NCBI RefSeq assembly: GCF_014898815.1
Contig: NW_026515544.1
Coordinates: 1,116,001-1,180,000 of the forward strand
From: Panonychus citri
Taxonomy: Eukaryota; Arthropoda; Arachnida; Trombidiformes; Tetranychidae
Reading direction: 5' to 3'
DNA: 64,000 nucleotides
Positions 36,301 to 48,838 of this stretch are shown piece by piece. The translations under genes and the position numbers were made by a program. Numbering within the stretch: position 1 is the first letter of the stretch; every line of letters starts with the position of its first letter. Under the pieces are notes generated by a model. It had not been told where the DNA came from, ran no database searches, and worked only from the letters and a program-made list of their open reading frames with translations.

Positions 36301-38120
36301 ACCTTGATTGTTACAAGAAATTCAATATTTTCAAACAATTAAATTTAATAACAATTGAAAAATTACATTTCCATTTACACCAACAACTTGCTAACAAAAT
36401 GATTGAATTGTTGTTACGATTTTAATTGTTACGTTTCTTGTGATTTCCAAGTGATCAGATTTAATTAAATCAAATTTGATTGCTGGAAAAACAGAACACT
36501 ATTAATAAGGATTTGATTAATTGCTATGGTTACTTGTTAATTATTAGAATCAACTGAGAGACATTTAATTAAGAAAATGGTTAACAATCATATAGAAGGT
36601 TGAATTTTGGTTAACAATGGTTATTATCATTTACTTGTTTTAATTGTTATTAATTATAATAACATCCAGAACGTGAATACCATTTGAATAGCAATTTAAT
36701 TTAAACAGAAAACTATTATTATTAACAATTAATTGAAAAATCACGAAAGTAAATGTTATTTAATTTGTTCGTGATTAACTTTCACTTTTATCCTTTTCCT
36801 CAAAAAAAAAAGTTAATTGCTAATCACCATAAGGATTTGATTCCTTCACTGATTAATAATATTGTTAATTGTTAATCTTAAAATGTGTTATCTATTAGGT
36901 TATCATTTGAATTTAGTTGTGAAATTAATTCAATTGTAATAATTAAGATAAGAGGAGAAAAATTAACTAATCAACTTAGTTTGGTGTTGTTTTTTTTTGT
37001 TAATCAAATATTATGAGTTAATCAACCCAAACCTAATTGTTGATTGATTGTTTTGGTTGATTGTGACTTTTTGTTTGAATTTCTTGCTAATTGTTGATCT
37101 CTCTTTTGTTTTTACTTTGTTTAATTGCAGGAAATTGATCATGATCATTTTAAGGAGAATACTAATTATGGAAAACAATCAATTAATTTAGACAACAATG
37201 GATTTAAGGATTTAAACAACAACAATTTAAATCGTCCAAGGCCAATTAAGACTTACTATTTTGGTGAACCTGTTCAATCAGATTTTCCAGTTAATCAAGA
37301 ATTAAGTTCAACTGTTGTTAATCATAAAGATAATCTCAATTATTATCGATTACCTGTTGATGATTTACATGGATCCAAGTCAATTAATCAAGGATATTTG
37401 ATTGAGAAATTAAATTCACCAGTCAATCATGATTATAATGATGATGAAAAATTTTCCAGATCACTTAATTGTCTTAGTGATCAACGGATAGTGAACGGGA
37501 CATTTGATAAATTATTTGATCGATCATCACGAACTGATCTGTTTCAGGTAACAATTAATTGTTCGATCTGAAGAAAATCGAAGAAAATATTTAAATTGTC
37601 GATAAAATCATTAAGATAATTGTTTCAATTTCCTTCACAGACTCGAGATTATGGTTCATTGTCTAATTGGCGAAGCACAATTAACTTACGATCAGATGGA
37701 TTAACTAAAATCGACAGATCATTTAACGGAAATCGATCGAAAGATGATTCATATTCTCGCGATTATAACAACAATTATATTCCAATTAAGCCTAATTATC
37801 GAGATTCCTTGAATCGAGTTACATTAAGAAAAGGTCACCTCGGGTCGGTTAACAATCTAATGGACAATCAATACAAAGTTGACCAAACAAATGACCACAA
37901 ATCGAGAGGATTATCACCAATTCAAGAGCGAAAAGGTTCATCATTGGCTCTTGATAATAATCTTAATCTGTTACTATCAAGAGGATCATCTTATTGGCCC
38001 GAATTAAATCAACTTAAATCATCAATTAATCACCCAAACAATTACAATCCTAAAGGAACTTACAAAGTAAATAATAAAAATCGGACTCCCGTTCAGACTT
38101 ATTATTTCAAAGCTAATTAA
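33364..38120 (+). CDS. Large low-complexity protein of unknown function, four exons, 855 residues
   Basis: Exons 33,364-34,328, 34,546-35,251, 37,131-37,547 and 37,641-38,120 join in frame to give 855 residues. The best-ordered part is the N-terminus: GEWISSKKVVNHKTRQVET and QLIMEDGKVIADSGPQVT, which look like a conserved region. The middle is rich in Ser, Asn, His and acidic residues (poly-Ser, HHH runs) and is probably disordered. A TYYF motif occurs twice, in exon 3 (PIKTYYFGEP) and at the extreme C-terminus (PVQTYYFKAN), suggesting a repeated short binding motif. The start is one of two adjacent ATGs (33,364 and 33,367); a longer N-terminus from 33,238 is possible. There is no signal peptide or membrane helix from this start. 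A cytoskeletal or scaffold role would be a guess. Confidence 0.72.
35252..37130 (+). other. Intron 2 of the 855-residue gene
   Basis: A 1.9-kb AT-rich intron (donor GAG|GTTAGT, acceptor TTAATTGCAG). Retention would stop translation about 14 codons later at 35,294-35,296. It carries one inverted AAAAAGTTCTG motif (35,378). Nothing else is recognised. Confidence 0.6.
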
Positions 38121-39174
38121 CTAATCATCATGTTAACTATTGATCACACTGCCTCTAGATCACTATAACAATTATCTTAATCACAATTGAATTTCCATCA
38201 TCATATTAATCACTTAATCAGTTGTAATTGTTTACATGTAAATTAAACGTTGTTAATAAACTAAATGCAAAAGGATAATTAAACAACAATTAATTTCTAT
38301 GTGTTAATGGCTAAACAATTTATGATACAATTTGTTTACAAAGGTGAACATGATAAAATAATATTATCACAATTAACTAATAATCATTATAGTTGATAGT
38401 TGAGTAGCAATTAACTGTTAACTACTCAACAAGAAATGATAATCATCTAAAACAATTAAGAAAACAAAAACAATCATCTTCATTAATATTAGTGTTTAAT
38501 GATTATCAGTTTAACTTTAATTTTGTAATTAATCTTTGGATTAACAATTTAGATCCAACGATTTAATCAATCAAATATTATCCTAATCAATTGATTGATT
38601 ATTGATAATTGGGGAAAAAATTAAAGTCATGTAACCAATTACAACCAGTTGATTTAGTTAATAGATGTTAAGTGATTTAACTACAATTGATTATATTTTA
38701 ATCACAGAAATGATTAACTTCCTATGTAAACTATTGATCAACCTCTCAAAATCAAATGTACAAGAGGTTTTCATTTAAATTGTTTGGACAATTAACAAAT
38801 ATAATTGATTGTTTGCTAATATCTTTACGCTTTCATCAATTGAGACAAAATTAGTTGACTTTTCTCTAGTAATTAATGTTGATAACTTTTGATTAACTGT
38901 TTTGATTGTTGATTTATATCAATCGCGATTAAATTGATTACAATAGAAGGCGCTGATTAACACTAGCAATTAGTTTCACAATTATCTCGTTCATTGTCAC
39001 TTCAATTGTTGTTCAGTTCAATTTTAGTGTTGTTGTTATTCAATCAATTCTATTAAAAGCTATTTGATTAGTTTGATTCAATTCGTCTTCAATCACAACC
39101 ATTTAACTTGATTCTCGGAATTGAATCAAGTTTCAGAATTTATTTTCTCGCTAATTTCTATGTAATTAGTGATC
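38121..39174. other. Intergenic between the 855-residue gene and choline kinase
   Basis: AT-rich, same orientation on both sides. A perfect stem (GTTGAGTAG and CTACTCAAC) enclosing CAATTAACTGTTAA lies at 38,399-38,430, and AATAAAC at about 38,256 could be a poly(A) signal. No gene is seen. Confidence 0.4.
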
Positions 39175-40736
39175 ATGTTTGATGAAAATGGACCTTTTCC
39201 CGAAGAGGAATTAGCAAAAGTCGAAGAGGTTTGTGTTGATATTTTACCGGGAATTTGGAGAACCGTAACCAGAGACAATTTAGTTGTTTCAAAATGCTCG
39301 TGAGTTGAATTGCTCTTTGATTGTGTCAAAATTCATCGTTAATTGTTGACTGTTTTTCCAATAATCACAGAGGTGGAATCGCCAATCGAGTGTATCTTGT
39401 TAGTTTACTACCTGATTTATTACCAAAGATGATCGGAAGTGAACCTTGTCAAGTGATCGTACGACTTTACGGAAGTGCGATTTTACAAAATATTGATGAT
39501 CCTCGATTGCTCGGTGATGATGCAGAGATAATTATCTTTAATATTCTTGCGAATATTGGACTTGGACCTAAATTGTTGGGTGTTTTTACCAAAGGAAGAA
39601 TCGAGGAATTTATCCCAGTAAGATTAACGATCATTAATTATTTCGTTTGTAATTGAAACGAATTTCCTTTTCTCATTCACAAGAATATTCGACCTGATTA
39701 CAAGTATTTGGGGAAAAGAATAATCAACAAAGTGATGGCTTCGATTTTCGCTCGTATTCACTCATTGGAATTACCGATAACTCGAAAACACATTTTCTAT
39801 CAGAATCTTTTCCATGGCCTTATGGCTGAAAGAGCCACGAAAGAAGGTGACTTTATAACCCATTACTCTGAAGAATACACCAAGATCGCCGATGAGATTG
39901 ACGCTTTTCCTTTTCTAAAACAATTGGCCTGGTTGGATAAAACTTCGATTGACATTGGTGCTAAATCGGTTTTCTGTCATAATGATCTTCATCTTTACAA
40001 TATCCTTTTCCGTACACACGATTCAGAGGGCAACCGATTGCGAGACAAATATGATTCCGACGATTATTCCGTTTGGTCAAACAAAATGATTCCAATCGAC
40101 TTCGAACTTGGTTCTTATGGATGGAGAGGCTACGATTTAGCCTATTATCTTAATTTCCGCTATCATCATCCATGTGAAGGTGAAGTTGATGGAAAGAATA
40201 TCAAATTTCCTGATTTCCGTGAAATGGAAACTTTTGTCAAAGATTATCTCTCATTCTCATCAGAATGTGATCCAAATTTTGATCCGGTTGTTGATAATGT
40301 CGAACAATTAATTAAAGAAGTCGAATTGGCCAGTCTGTATACTCATCTATTCCTATTCGGCTGGGCAATTAACGATCGCAAGATCGAAAGCAAATTAGAA
40401 TGGCCTAAAGTAAGTATTGATTATTTATTCCCGAAAATTTTGATCACATGAAAATTATTCAAATCTAATTACAATCAAAAGGGATAATCATGATTCAGTG
40501 TAATTCCCATTGATTGTAAACTTGGAAAGAGTTATGACGATTAACTGATCAATTAACACATGTTGTTAATTGTCATTTGATATTGACAAACTCATGATTT
40601 TTAATTGGAAACCATTTAATCACAATTAAAAATTTTATCTAATCGTAAACAGAGTTACCCTTACCTGCGATTCAAAATGTATTTAACTGAACGGGATCGA
40701 TTCATTGAGAAATATGGTTTACCTGATGAAATTTAA
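39175..40736 (+). CDS. Choline/ethanolamine kinase
   Basis: Exons 39,175-39,299, 39,371-39,617, 39,684-40,409 and 40,653-40,736 encode 393 residues. The enzyme transfers phosphate from ATP to choline and/or ethanolamine, the first step of the CDP-choline/CDP-ethanolamine routes to membrane lipids, in the cytosol. Motifs seen: CSGGIANRVYLV (nucleotide-binding loop), VIVRLYG, GLGPKLLGVF then EEFIP, the Brenner motif HNDLHLYNIL (His223-Asp225) and IDFELGSYGWRGYDLAYYLN (Asp263, metal/ATP). The C-terminal LFGWAI and final YLRFKMYLTERDRF fit choline-kinase-type members. Length fits the family (about 350-450). Substrate preference between choline and ethanolamine cannot be set from sequence. A poly(A) signal AATAAA is at 40,932-40,937. 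Confidence 0.93.
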
Positions 40737-41195
40737 TCTTTAATTTAAATTACTTTAGATGATTAAACTAATTGTTATACGAGAAAAGAGTAGACAATTA
40801 AAGTATAACCAATTGTCGGATCGTAAATTGTAATAACTTTTTTTTATACACATGGTTATTGGACATTTGGTTATCCATCGTTCGGACTTATTACAAAGAT
40901 CATTTTGATTGTACATAACTAATTTGATTACAATAAAGTTGATTTACTTTTTAATTAAAATTGGTTAATTATCGTCTTTCATTCAGTTGTTGATGGATTG
41001 GATTTAGATTTAAATGGTTGACTTGTTTCATTCATCACGAATCAATTTGTATTGATATAATTAATAATAAATTAAAGTAACTTGAAAAATTAATTAATAA
41101 TATATATATAAATTGGTTGACTTTTTTTTCAGCTTTAATTGTTGATAATTAAAGGCAATTTAATCAGTCAAGTTAGATAATAATAAGGTGTTTAT
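40737..41195. other. Convergent 3' space between choline kinase and mop
   Basis: Short AT-rich region with AATAAA for the plus-strand gene at 40,932. On the minus strand an AATAAA (41,191-41,196) starts inside the mop stop codon itself (gcaTAAATAAA), which would leave almost no 3' UTR if used; other AT-rich options lie below it. Confidence 0.45.
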
Positions 41196-44100
41196 TTATG
41201 CCCAAAGTGGATCAAACTGGGAAAGTAAATCTTGATTAGCGTTTGATTGCTCGGTGTTATTATTGTTCTTAGTAGGTTCAGATTGTTGATTGTTTATCAT
41301 ATAATCTGTTTGTGAAGTTAATTGTGAATCTGGTTGAGGGTATGATGATTGTGTCTGAGTGTTGGGTTGTAATTGTGGTTGTTGAGCTAATTGCGTTTGT
41401 GGTTGTGGTTGAAGGGGCTGCTGAAGCTGTGGTTGGGGTTGGAGTTGAGGTTGTGGTTGTGGTTGAGGTTGTGATTGTGGATATGTTTGTGGTTGGGTTT
41501 GGGTTGTTGTAATTGTTGCTGTGGATGAAGAGGAGGCTGGGGTTGGGGTTGAGGTGGTGGCTGTGGGTATGTTTGTGTTTGGGGCTGTAATTGCTGTTGA
41601 TGAATAAGTGACTGTGTGTTTGTCTGAAATTGTTGATTCAAATGTGATTGAGGATGTTGTTGTAATTGCTGCTGTGGCTGTGGGTGTTGATGTGGTTGTG
41701 GTTGTGGTTGTGGTTGTTGTTGGGGTTGTTGGTAATAATCTTGATAGTAATTTTGATTCTGATAATTAACCATAGGATCAGTTTGGTTTGTATAAGCTTC
41801 CGGATAATAAGATTGAGATGAGATCTGATATTGTTGTTGCACTGGTTGATGATGAAACTGTTGTTGCTGTTGTTGTTGCGGTGGTTGTTGAGCGATTGAA
41901 GGAAGGTTTGGAGTTGGTTGTGTGGATGCCGTTGGATAATAATAATTCTGATAATTGGTCATTGTATTGCCTTGATTTGTTGGATATGTTTGTTGGTAAT
42001 TAAAATGTGGAGTTTGGTGTTGCTGTGAAACTTGAGGAACTTGTTGAGGCGTCGGGGGTTGAGGTTGGTGATGATGCAGAATTTGTGACTCTTGTGGTAT
42101 CTGTTGAGCTCGTGCAACTTGGCCCATTTGTGGAATCGGAGGTTGGTGAATTTGTTGAACTTGAGGCACATGAGAAATTTGAGGTTGATGTTGAGCCTGG
42201 GGAACAATTTGTGGGACATGGACTGGGTTTGGATATCCAGTGTTTGGTGGAAGCGAATATTGTCCTTGCATTTGATTGTTACTCGGCGGATAAACACCAG
42301 AAGGGCTACTATAAGAAGCCGGACTTGGATTATTTCGTAAATTCATGTAGGGTAGAAAATCTTTCAACTTGGGTGTACCATTGGTCGGTGGCAATTGAGG
42401 ATGTGGAGATGATACTTCATGAGATAATCTCTTTGACAGAGAAAGAGATCCAATGTTGAATGTTTCCTTTTTATCTGACCTTCGACGAACTGTGATCTTT
42501 CCTCGTCTTGAACTTTTGTGACACTTTTTAATCGGGCCAACAATTTACTGGTGGTTGTCGTAAACTCTTTATAAAATTCAATTCCTTTTAAAATGTTATC
42601 CTTTACTTTCATAAAATTATCAAAAGAATTGAGTAAAACTTGTATTCGATTAGCTCTAAGACGATTCACCTCATTCAGAGCCATTCGTGATTTACCATAA
42701 GAAGCACTGGCCTTGGTTAATGCGTTTAGAATATTTTCTTGAGCATTCATATTTTTTTCTAATAGATTAACAGTTTTATCATATTTGGCTAATTCTTTTT
42801 CGAATATACTTTCGATTTCGTCTTTTGAATGAGCAATCACATGTTTAAGAACATCATCATTTTGAATTTCTTCTCGAAGTTGATTCTCAAGGGATTCACG
42901 TTGATCCTTCATTTCTTGCACTTTGTCCAATAATTTCTCGATCTCTTTGATGTTGGCCTCATCGAAGGGTATATCTGTAACTGGAGGTAAAAGTCTTTCC
43001 AAATCTTTTGCCGAACAATCGATTAATAGTTGAATATCTTTAGAAAATTTTTCCAGTGCTTGGGATAGATTTTGATTTGAAGTTGAACCTTTTCTCTGAG
43101 TTTCTTCGTGTTTTCTCAATTCTTTTCCTAATTCAACAATTATCATGGACGGAGCTCGTTTACCAAATTTATCTTGATGTTTCCTTTCCTTTTCATCTTC
43201 TTCTTCAATAATAATTGTCGCCTCTTGGATGTTATGCTCAGCTTCAGAAGCTAAATTCTTCAATTCTTCCATCTCTTTAAGAGTCTCTCGGCAAATTGAA
43301 GGTTTAACACTAAGTTCGGCACAAATTTCAATAAGTTCATCGGGAATTGTATCAGCAACTGGCCTTAAATTATCTTTATCCAATTGCAATGATGAAAGGT
43401 AAGTTAACAGTTCGACGTCCTTTTCTTCAACCTCACGTCTTACCTCCCTTAGAATTTTATCTTTATTCTCACTATAAATCGAGGCCATTTCATGAGCTTC
43501 GATTGGGACTAAACGGGCAAAAATGTCTTTACCACAAACTTCCGGGTCGGAAACATTGAAACCAACACCAGTGGCCAAAGGAGCTCCTTTAACGGCAGTT
43601 AGTTTATCAGTAGATGGAATTGGTTGATGATAAACGAAATCATTGTCTCTCTCGGCTGTTTCTCTTTTAACAGTTAAAGCTTTGGAAAGTAAACTAATCT
43701 CAATTTTACCAATTGATTTTGATAATTTTTCTGCTTGGTCAAGATGCTGATTTCCTAATAGATACCAAGCAATTTGTTCACCAGTTTTTGTCTGTTCCCC
43801 ACAAGAATCACCCATGTAAAGGGCACAAACAGCAGTATAATAGGAAACTTTAAATTCTGTAAATTTTTTCCACTCTTTAAACAATTTGGAACCAACAATC
43901 TCACCAATGTCCATGTCAGAATTTAATGAAGATTGAATGAGAACACTAAGAGCACTGTTATAATATTCAACCACTTGGGCAGCTACACGAGAGATAATTG
44001 AATTTTTCCTATTGTCCATAATTGACTTTTCAAGTATACATTCTTGAGCCTGAGCCATAACAGTTTGATAGATGAAAGATATTATATCATGTGACATGTC

Positions 44101-44796
44101 TTTTGATTTATTCTGTGGATGATCTTTAAGCTGTTCAAATGCCCAAACTGAACACTGAAAATGGGTACAGGCAATTCTTAAACTTTCAGCATTATCTCTC
44201 ATATTAAGGGCTCCAAGTTCAGCATGAAGAGCACCAATATTGTACATGGTTGCATCTAATTCAAATTGAATATCACCGGTCACCGGATTACCAGAATAAA
44301 CATCTTGCCAGGTAAACGTAATTGACATATCACCTTTCATTATTTTCACCTTATTGTAAAGTGTATACAGTTGAGAGTAATACCTTTTCAGAGTGAGACA
44401 ACCTGTCATATCACGAGAAGGACGAAGAGCAGCCTGAGTAAAGAATAGAATAGGAAAAAAAGTAAACAATTAATCTCCAATAATAGAGAGAAAAGAGAAT
44501 AGAAAAAAAATAATAACAAACACTTACATTTCTCAAAGCTTCCATCTCTTTGATTTCTTTATTATATTTTTCTCCATCGTCCCCATAATATTCACGGATG
44601 AACTATAATAGAATTGATAAATTAAAGGGAGAAAAAAAATCAAGGTAATCACAATCAGATAAAATGACAGAAAGAAAAATTAACTGTCAAAACAGAATAA
44701 AAATCAAACCTTTTTAATTGGAACCGCAAATTCAGATGCTCCATGACTGAGTTTAAATTCAAAGTAAAGCATAGGAAGTCGAGGATATTCCTTCAT
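41196..44796 (-). CDS. mop: HD-PTP/Myopic homologue: BRO1 and V domains, Gln/Pro-rich tail, no phosphatase domain
   Basis: Exon 1 is 44,796-44,710 (MKEYPRLPMLYFEFK), exon 2 is 44,602-44,528 and exon 3 is 44,433-41,196, about 1,130 residues. Residues 1-370 are a BRO1 domain (ESCRT-III/CHMP4 binding); markers are CTHFQCSVWAF, QAQECILEKSIMDNRK, KGAPLATGVGFNVSDPEVCG and IFARLVPIEAHEMASIYSE. These match PTPN23/HD-PTP rather than ALIX. A coiled-coil V domain follows, to about residue 700, then a Gln/Pro/Tyr-rich tail. The protein ends LLSQFDPLWA, resembling the C-terminal DPLW of vertebrate HD-PTP (from memory), but no PTP domain or HCxxGxxR signature occurs in between. Two single-base frame changes are needed, near 42,440-42,500 and near 41,490-41,500; both may be assembly indels. 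Without the first, the protein stops at 42,364. Role in endosomal sorting is inferred from the family. Confidence 0.85.
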
Positions 44797-46223
44797 AATT
44801 ACTAAGATAAACAATTAATCAACAACAAAACAGGTAACGTTGAAAAGGTGAACAATTAATTAGGAACAAAATTTGTTGACAATTAAAACAAAACTCTGGA
44901 AAAATGAGAATCCAGAGAGATCCCGAATATCCGATCCATAAGAATAGATCCAATTCGATATTCGAATGAAAAAAATTTTTAATTTTCTTCTCTTTTCAAT
45001 TCTAATTAAACAAAAGAATTCTAATAATCAATTAACTCTATTCAACTTTCTCGTCAATTAATTAACGAGTTTAATTATTTTGATCAAATCGCTCTCAATG
45101 ATTAGGTTAATGATAAGTTTAATTAGAAAATTAAATCTTCATTTTTAGTGTGGGTTCTAGTGAATAGAATCTATAAAATGCTTTTATCTTTCGTGTTCTC
45201 AGTCATATGACAAAGAGAGAGAGAAAAAAATAATTACTCTCTTTTTGGAACAACAATCAGTTGCCTTTTTTTATCCAATTTTCTAAATACAATTTGTATC
45301 ACCTAAATTACTGTATTTTGATTAATATTTTCTACCCTGTGATCATCATGAACAATTAAGAAAAAGCTCTAAATTCTAAATAAGTGAAAAGTTTTCTATT
45401 CTCTTTTATATTATTACTCATTCTTTTTCTTTTCAGTTGATTCTTCATCTTGTTCTTTTCTATCTCTCTTGTTCTCATTTTTCTCTTCTCTTTTTTTTCC
45501 TCTCTTTCTCTCTCTCTGTTTATTTTATAATTCTTCTTCTTCTGAGAGCCGACAACAATTGGGAACAGTTCTCTTCATCATGGATTTTCAGTGATAAATT
45601 ATTCTCTCAATCGAACTGTGTGTTTTCTCCCTTTTTCTACTTTGGAACTATTTTTCCCTTTGTTTCTTCTTCAAGTTTTGTTTCTTTTGGGAAACATGTT
45701 CTTTCATAACCATAAACTTACATCAATTGGTTCATATCAAAAAATTCTGCTGCCTGTCTAAATATTAATTCCTAGTTTTTTGGTTCATTTTCTTGGAAAG
45801 TTATTCTTATACACAATGGAACCACCAAGTACATTATAGTACACACACAGAAAACACACACATCAAATTCAATCTACACTTTGATATAAATATTCAAACC
45901 ATTGATCACTCTTCATCTATTTTTATATATCCTTGGATCTCTTTTCATAATTTAAAAGCAACTTTTTTCTCCTTCTTATTAATCATCATATTCTAATCGG
46001 TTAGTGTTTTTCATCAAGCAACAAAAAAACTAATTCGATATCAGTGAGGTGCTATGTGCCAATGGTTGTGTTTATTTCCAGTAACCCAACCCTACCTCTA
46101 GTTTTGTAACTGTTTCTCTTTCACTTTCTTCATCTTGTGTTACTTTTTTTCTTCTTCTCCTCCTTTAAGTGTAACAAGAGGACAGCAAATTGTCCTCTTT
46201 GACCAGTGTTCAAAGGAAAAACC
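44797..46223. other. Divergent promoter region between mop and syndecan
   Basis: A 1.4-kb AT-rich divergent spacer. The part near 45,400-46,200 is CT-rich (runs of TCTCTTTTC) and probably holds the syndecan 5' UTR. Short open frames here have no coding support. No TATA box is placed with confidence. Confidence 0.45.
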
Positions 46224-48791
46224 ATGTGGCTCATATTCCTATTGATTTGGAACTTTATTTTATTCTCACTATTTTCCATATCATCTTGTGCTTTACCTAT
46301 TGATAACAATAGTAATAACAAAAACAACAAAGATGCTAATCTTAATCTCAACGGTAACTTAAATAAACACAAAGATCAAGTTTTACCTTCTAAAGGTAAT
46401 GAAGGAAGTGGTGTACCAGCTAATGAAATCACGACGAGTGACGATGAAGATTTTTTCACAGAATTTAAAGGCTCTGACCATTCAGGTGATGGCCCATCAG
46501 AACTTCATGTTAACAAGGATAAAACCGAAGACATTGTCTTCACTAACCCTGACCATAGTCAATCAGTTACACCGAATAGAAATCCCGATTCAAATATTCC
46601 TGATGAAGATGATGAAGATGATACAGAAGATGACGAAGACGATGATGAAGATGCTGAAGGATCAGGAGGTAATTTTCTTTCCCTCATTAATTGTTGCAAT
46701 TTTTTCCCAACTTTATTGATTCAGCTTAATTCAATTTGATTGATTTATGATGCTCTATCTTTCAATCAATGTTAAAAATTGTTGGTCATTCAATCATATT
46801 GATAATTTAATCTAGTTTTTGTATCAAGGAAACAAAAGATGATAACCTTTGGACATATTGGATTAGCTTTAGTATTTTTTTTCTTCTCTTGCTATGCATT
46901 AATGAGTTTTTCTTATTTTATTCTCACTGTCTTTAAATCTCTTTCAGTTTATATTTCCTCTCTCTCTCTTTTTCTCCTTCAATAGTTGAGTGATCATGAT
47001 TTTTAATGATCTTTCAAGGGAACTGATGTAATACATAGTTTATGTTATGAAGAAATAGAAAATTTTCATGTTCTCAGCAAATTTACCCCATTCATCTCAA
47101 AGTTTCTCTTTTAATTCAGTTGTTCCATACGATTTCCTTTTTCTCTAACAATTGTAACACTAATTGTCTTTTCTTTCTCTTCTCTTCACTGAACTTTTCC
47201 CTCTCAGATTCCTCTCATTCTGCAGGAGGATTCAATATTCCCAAAGAAACCATCATCGATGACGATAATTACGATAAAATGCCAACAGGCAATAAACCAG
47301 ATACAACGGTAAGTTGTGTATATACATAGATTTAATTAAATTAATAGAGACGATTATCTTATCTACTCTAAATAAACTTCTTTTAAAAGATAGTTAATTT
47401 AATATATATTATTTATCTTTTTTTTGTTTCTCTCTATTTCAGGATATTCTTACAGATTCATCTGAAGATACCAAAGATATTATTATCGATGGAAGTGGCA
47501 AACCTACTGATAACTTTTCCCCTGGTATTCCCGTTGAAACCTCAACAAAACAAACTAAACCAAATGTTGACGACACTGACCACGATGAAGATCAAGAAGA
47601 TAACGATGATTTAGATGATTCTCATGATAATGAAGATGATGATCATGATCAAGATGAAAATACTCTCAGAAATGATATTTCAATATTGGGACGTAAACAA
47701 GATACAAGACCTGTTTCATTATTTGCCCAACCTACCATGTTAGCAGGTATGATATCACTTTTTTGTTATTCATCTCATTTACTCAGCCAAACATATTAGC
47801 CTTAAATGAATTGATCCACACACACACACACGTTATAGAATTTTATTTTAATTTTGAGTTTACCTAGATTTCTAAAACCTGTTAATTGTGTTCAATCAAT
47901 TTCAAGTAGTTTGAAGGTAAATATTTACTTTCATGAACAGATGATGAAAGTAGAAAGCAAATTATTCTCAATTACAGTTAGAAAGAGAATATTATCAATG
48001 TAAGAGGCTTTTAGAAAATATTCTCTTTCTCTCTATCTCAGTTATTCCAAAGTTCTTGTTCATTGGGGAAAAAAAGTCGAGTGGTAAGATATTCACATCT
48101 TCAGTTTATCTTTTTTACAGTTAATGTTAAAAAAGATGAGAAGATGATTCCCATTCAAGTCTTGTCGGTTTATTCGATGATTTTTTTCTCCAAATTAAAC
48201 AACACCCTTGACTTGGTGATAGTTTTTCAAATTGAATCAATTGATTGCACCTCTCTGCCTCTTTTCCTTTATTCGTCAATATCATCTTTCTAATAACATC
48301 CTATCAAAAGTTTCCTTTGTTCTATTCAGTTTGATTCTCTTTAGATGATATTTTTTTTCCTTTGATCTCTGTTTTCTTTTTTATCTATGGTACTCGCATC
48401 TTTTTTCTCATCCTCATGTCCTTCCTGTTTTTCTTAGTAGACTGTAGTTCACCAAAAAGAAAAACCAATTGAGAAATTAGTATTTCAATTTTATTCTCTT
48501 TCTCTTTCTCTCCTTCTTGTTAATCTTACTAACTTAGAAAAACAATCTTCATCAATCAGATTCTTAATTTTTTGTTTACATCATTTACTCATCTTCATCT
48601 TTTCTCATCCTAATCTTCATAATCATTTCCATTCCGATCATATCGGCCCATGTTGTTGATGTTGTTAGTGTGACCCTATGTGGTTGACCATAATACATAT
48701 TCTTGTAGTTAAACTGACCTTTGATGTACATTTTTTTGTTTACAGTCAAATTAGAGAGCCTTAAATCAGTTTTTCTCCATGTAGGACCTCT

Positions 48792-48838
<47 letters not shown>

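Noticed and set aside
41312..42459. Val- and Leu-rich plus-strand open frames over the mop tail
   Set aside because: Antisense shadows of the Gln/Pro-rich repeat region of mop.
42364..44469. First reading of this gene as ALIX/PDCD6IP
   Set aside because: The N-terminus (PRLPMLYFEFK), BRO1 markers such as QAQECILEKSIMDNRK and the DPLW end fit HD-PTP/Myopic better than ALIX.
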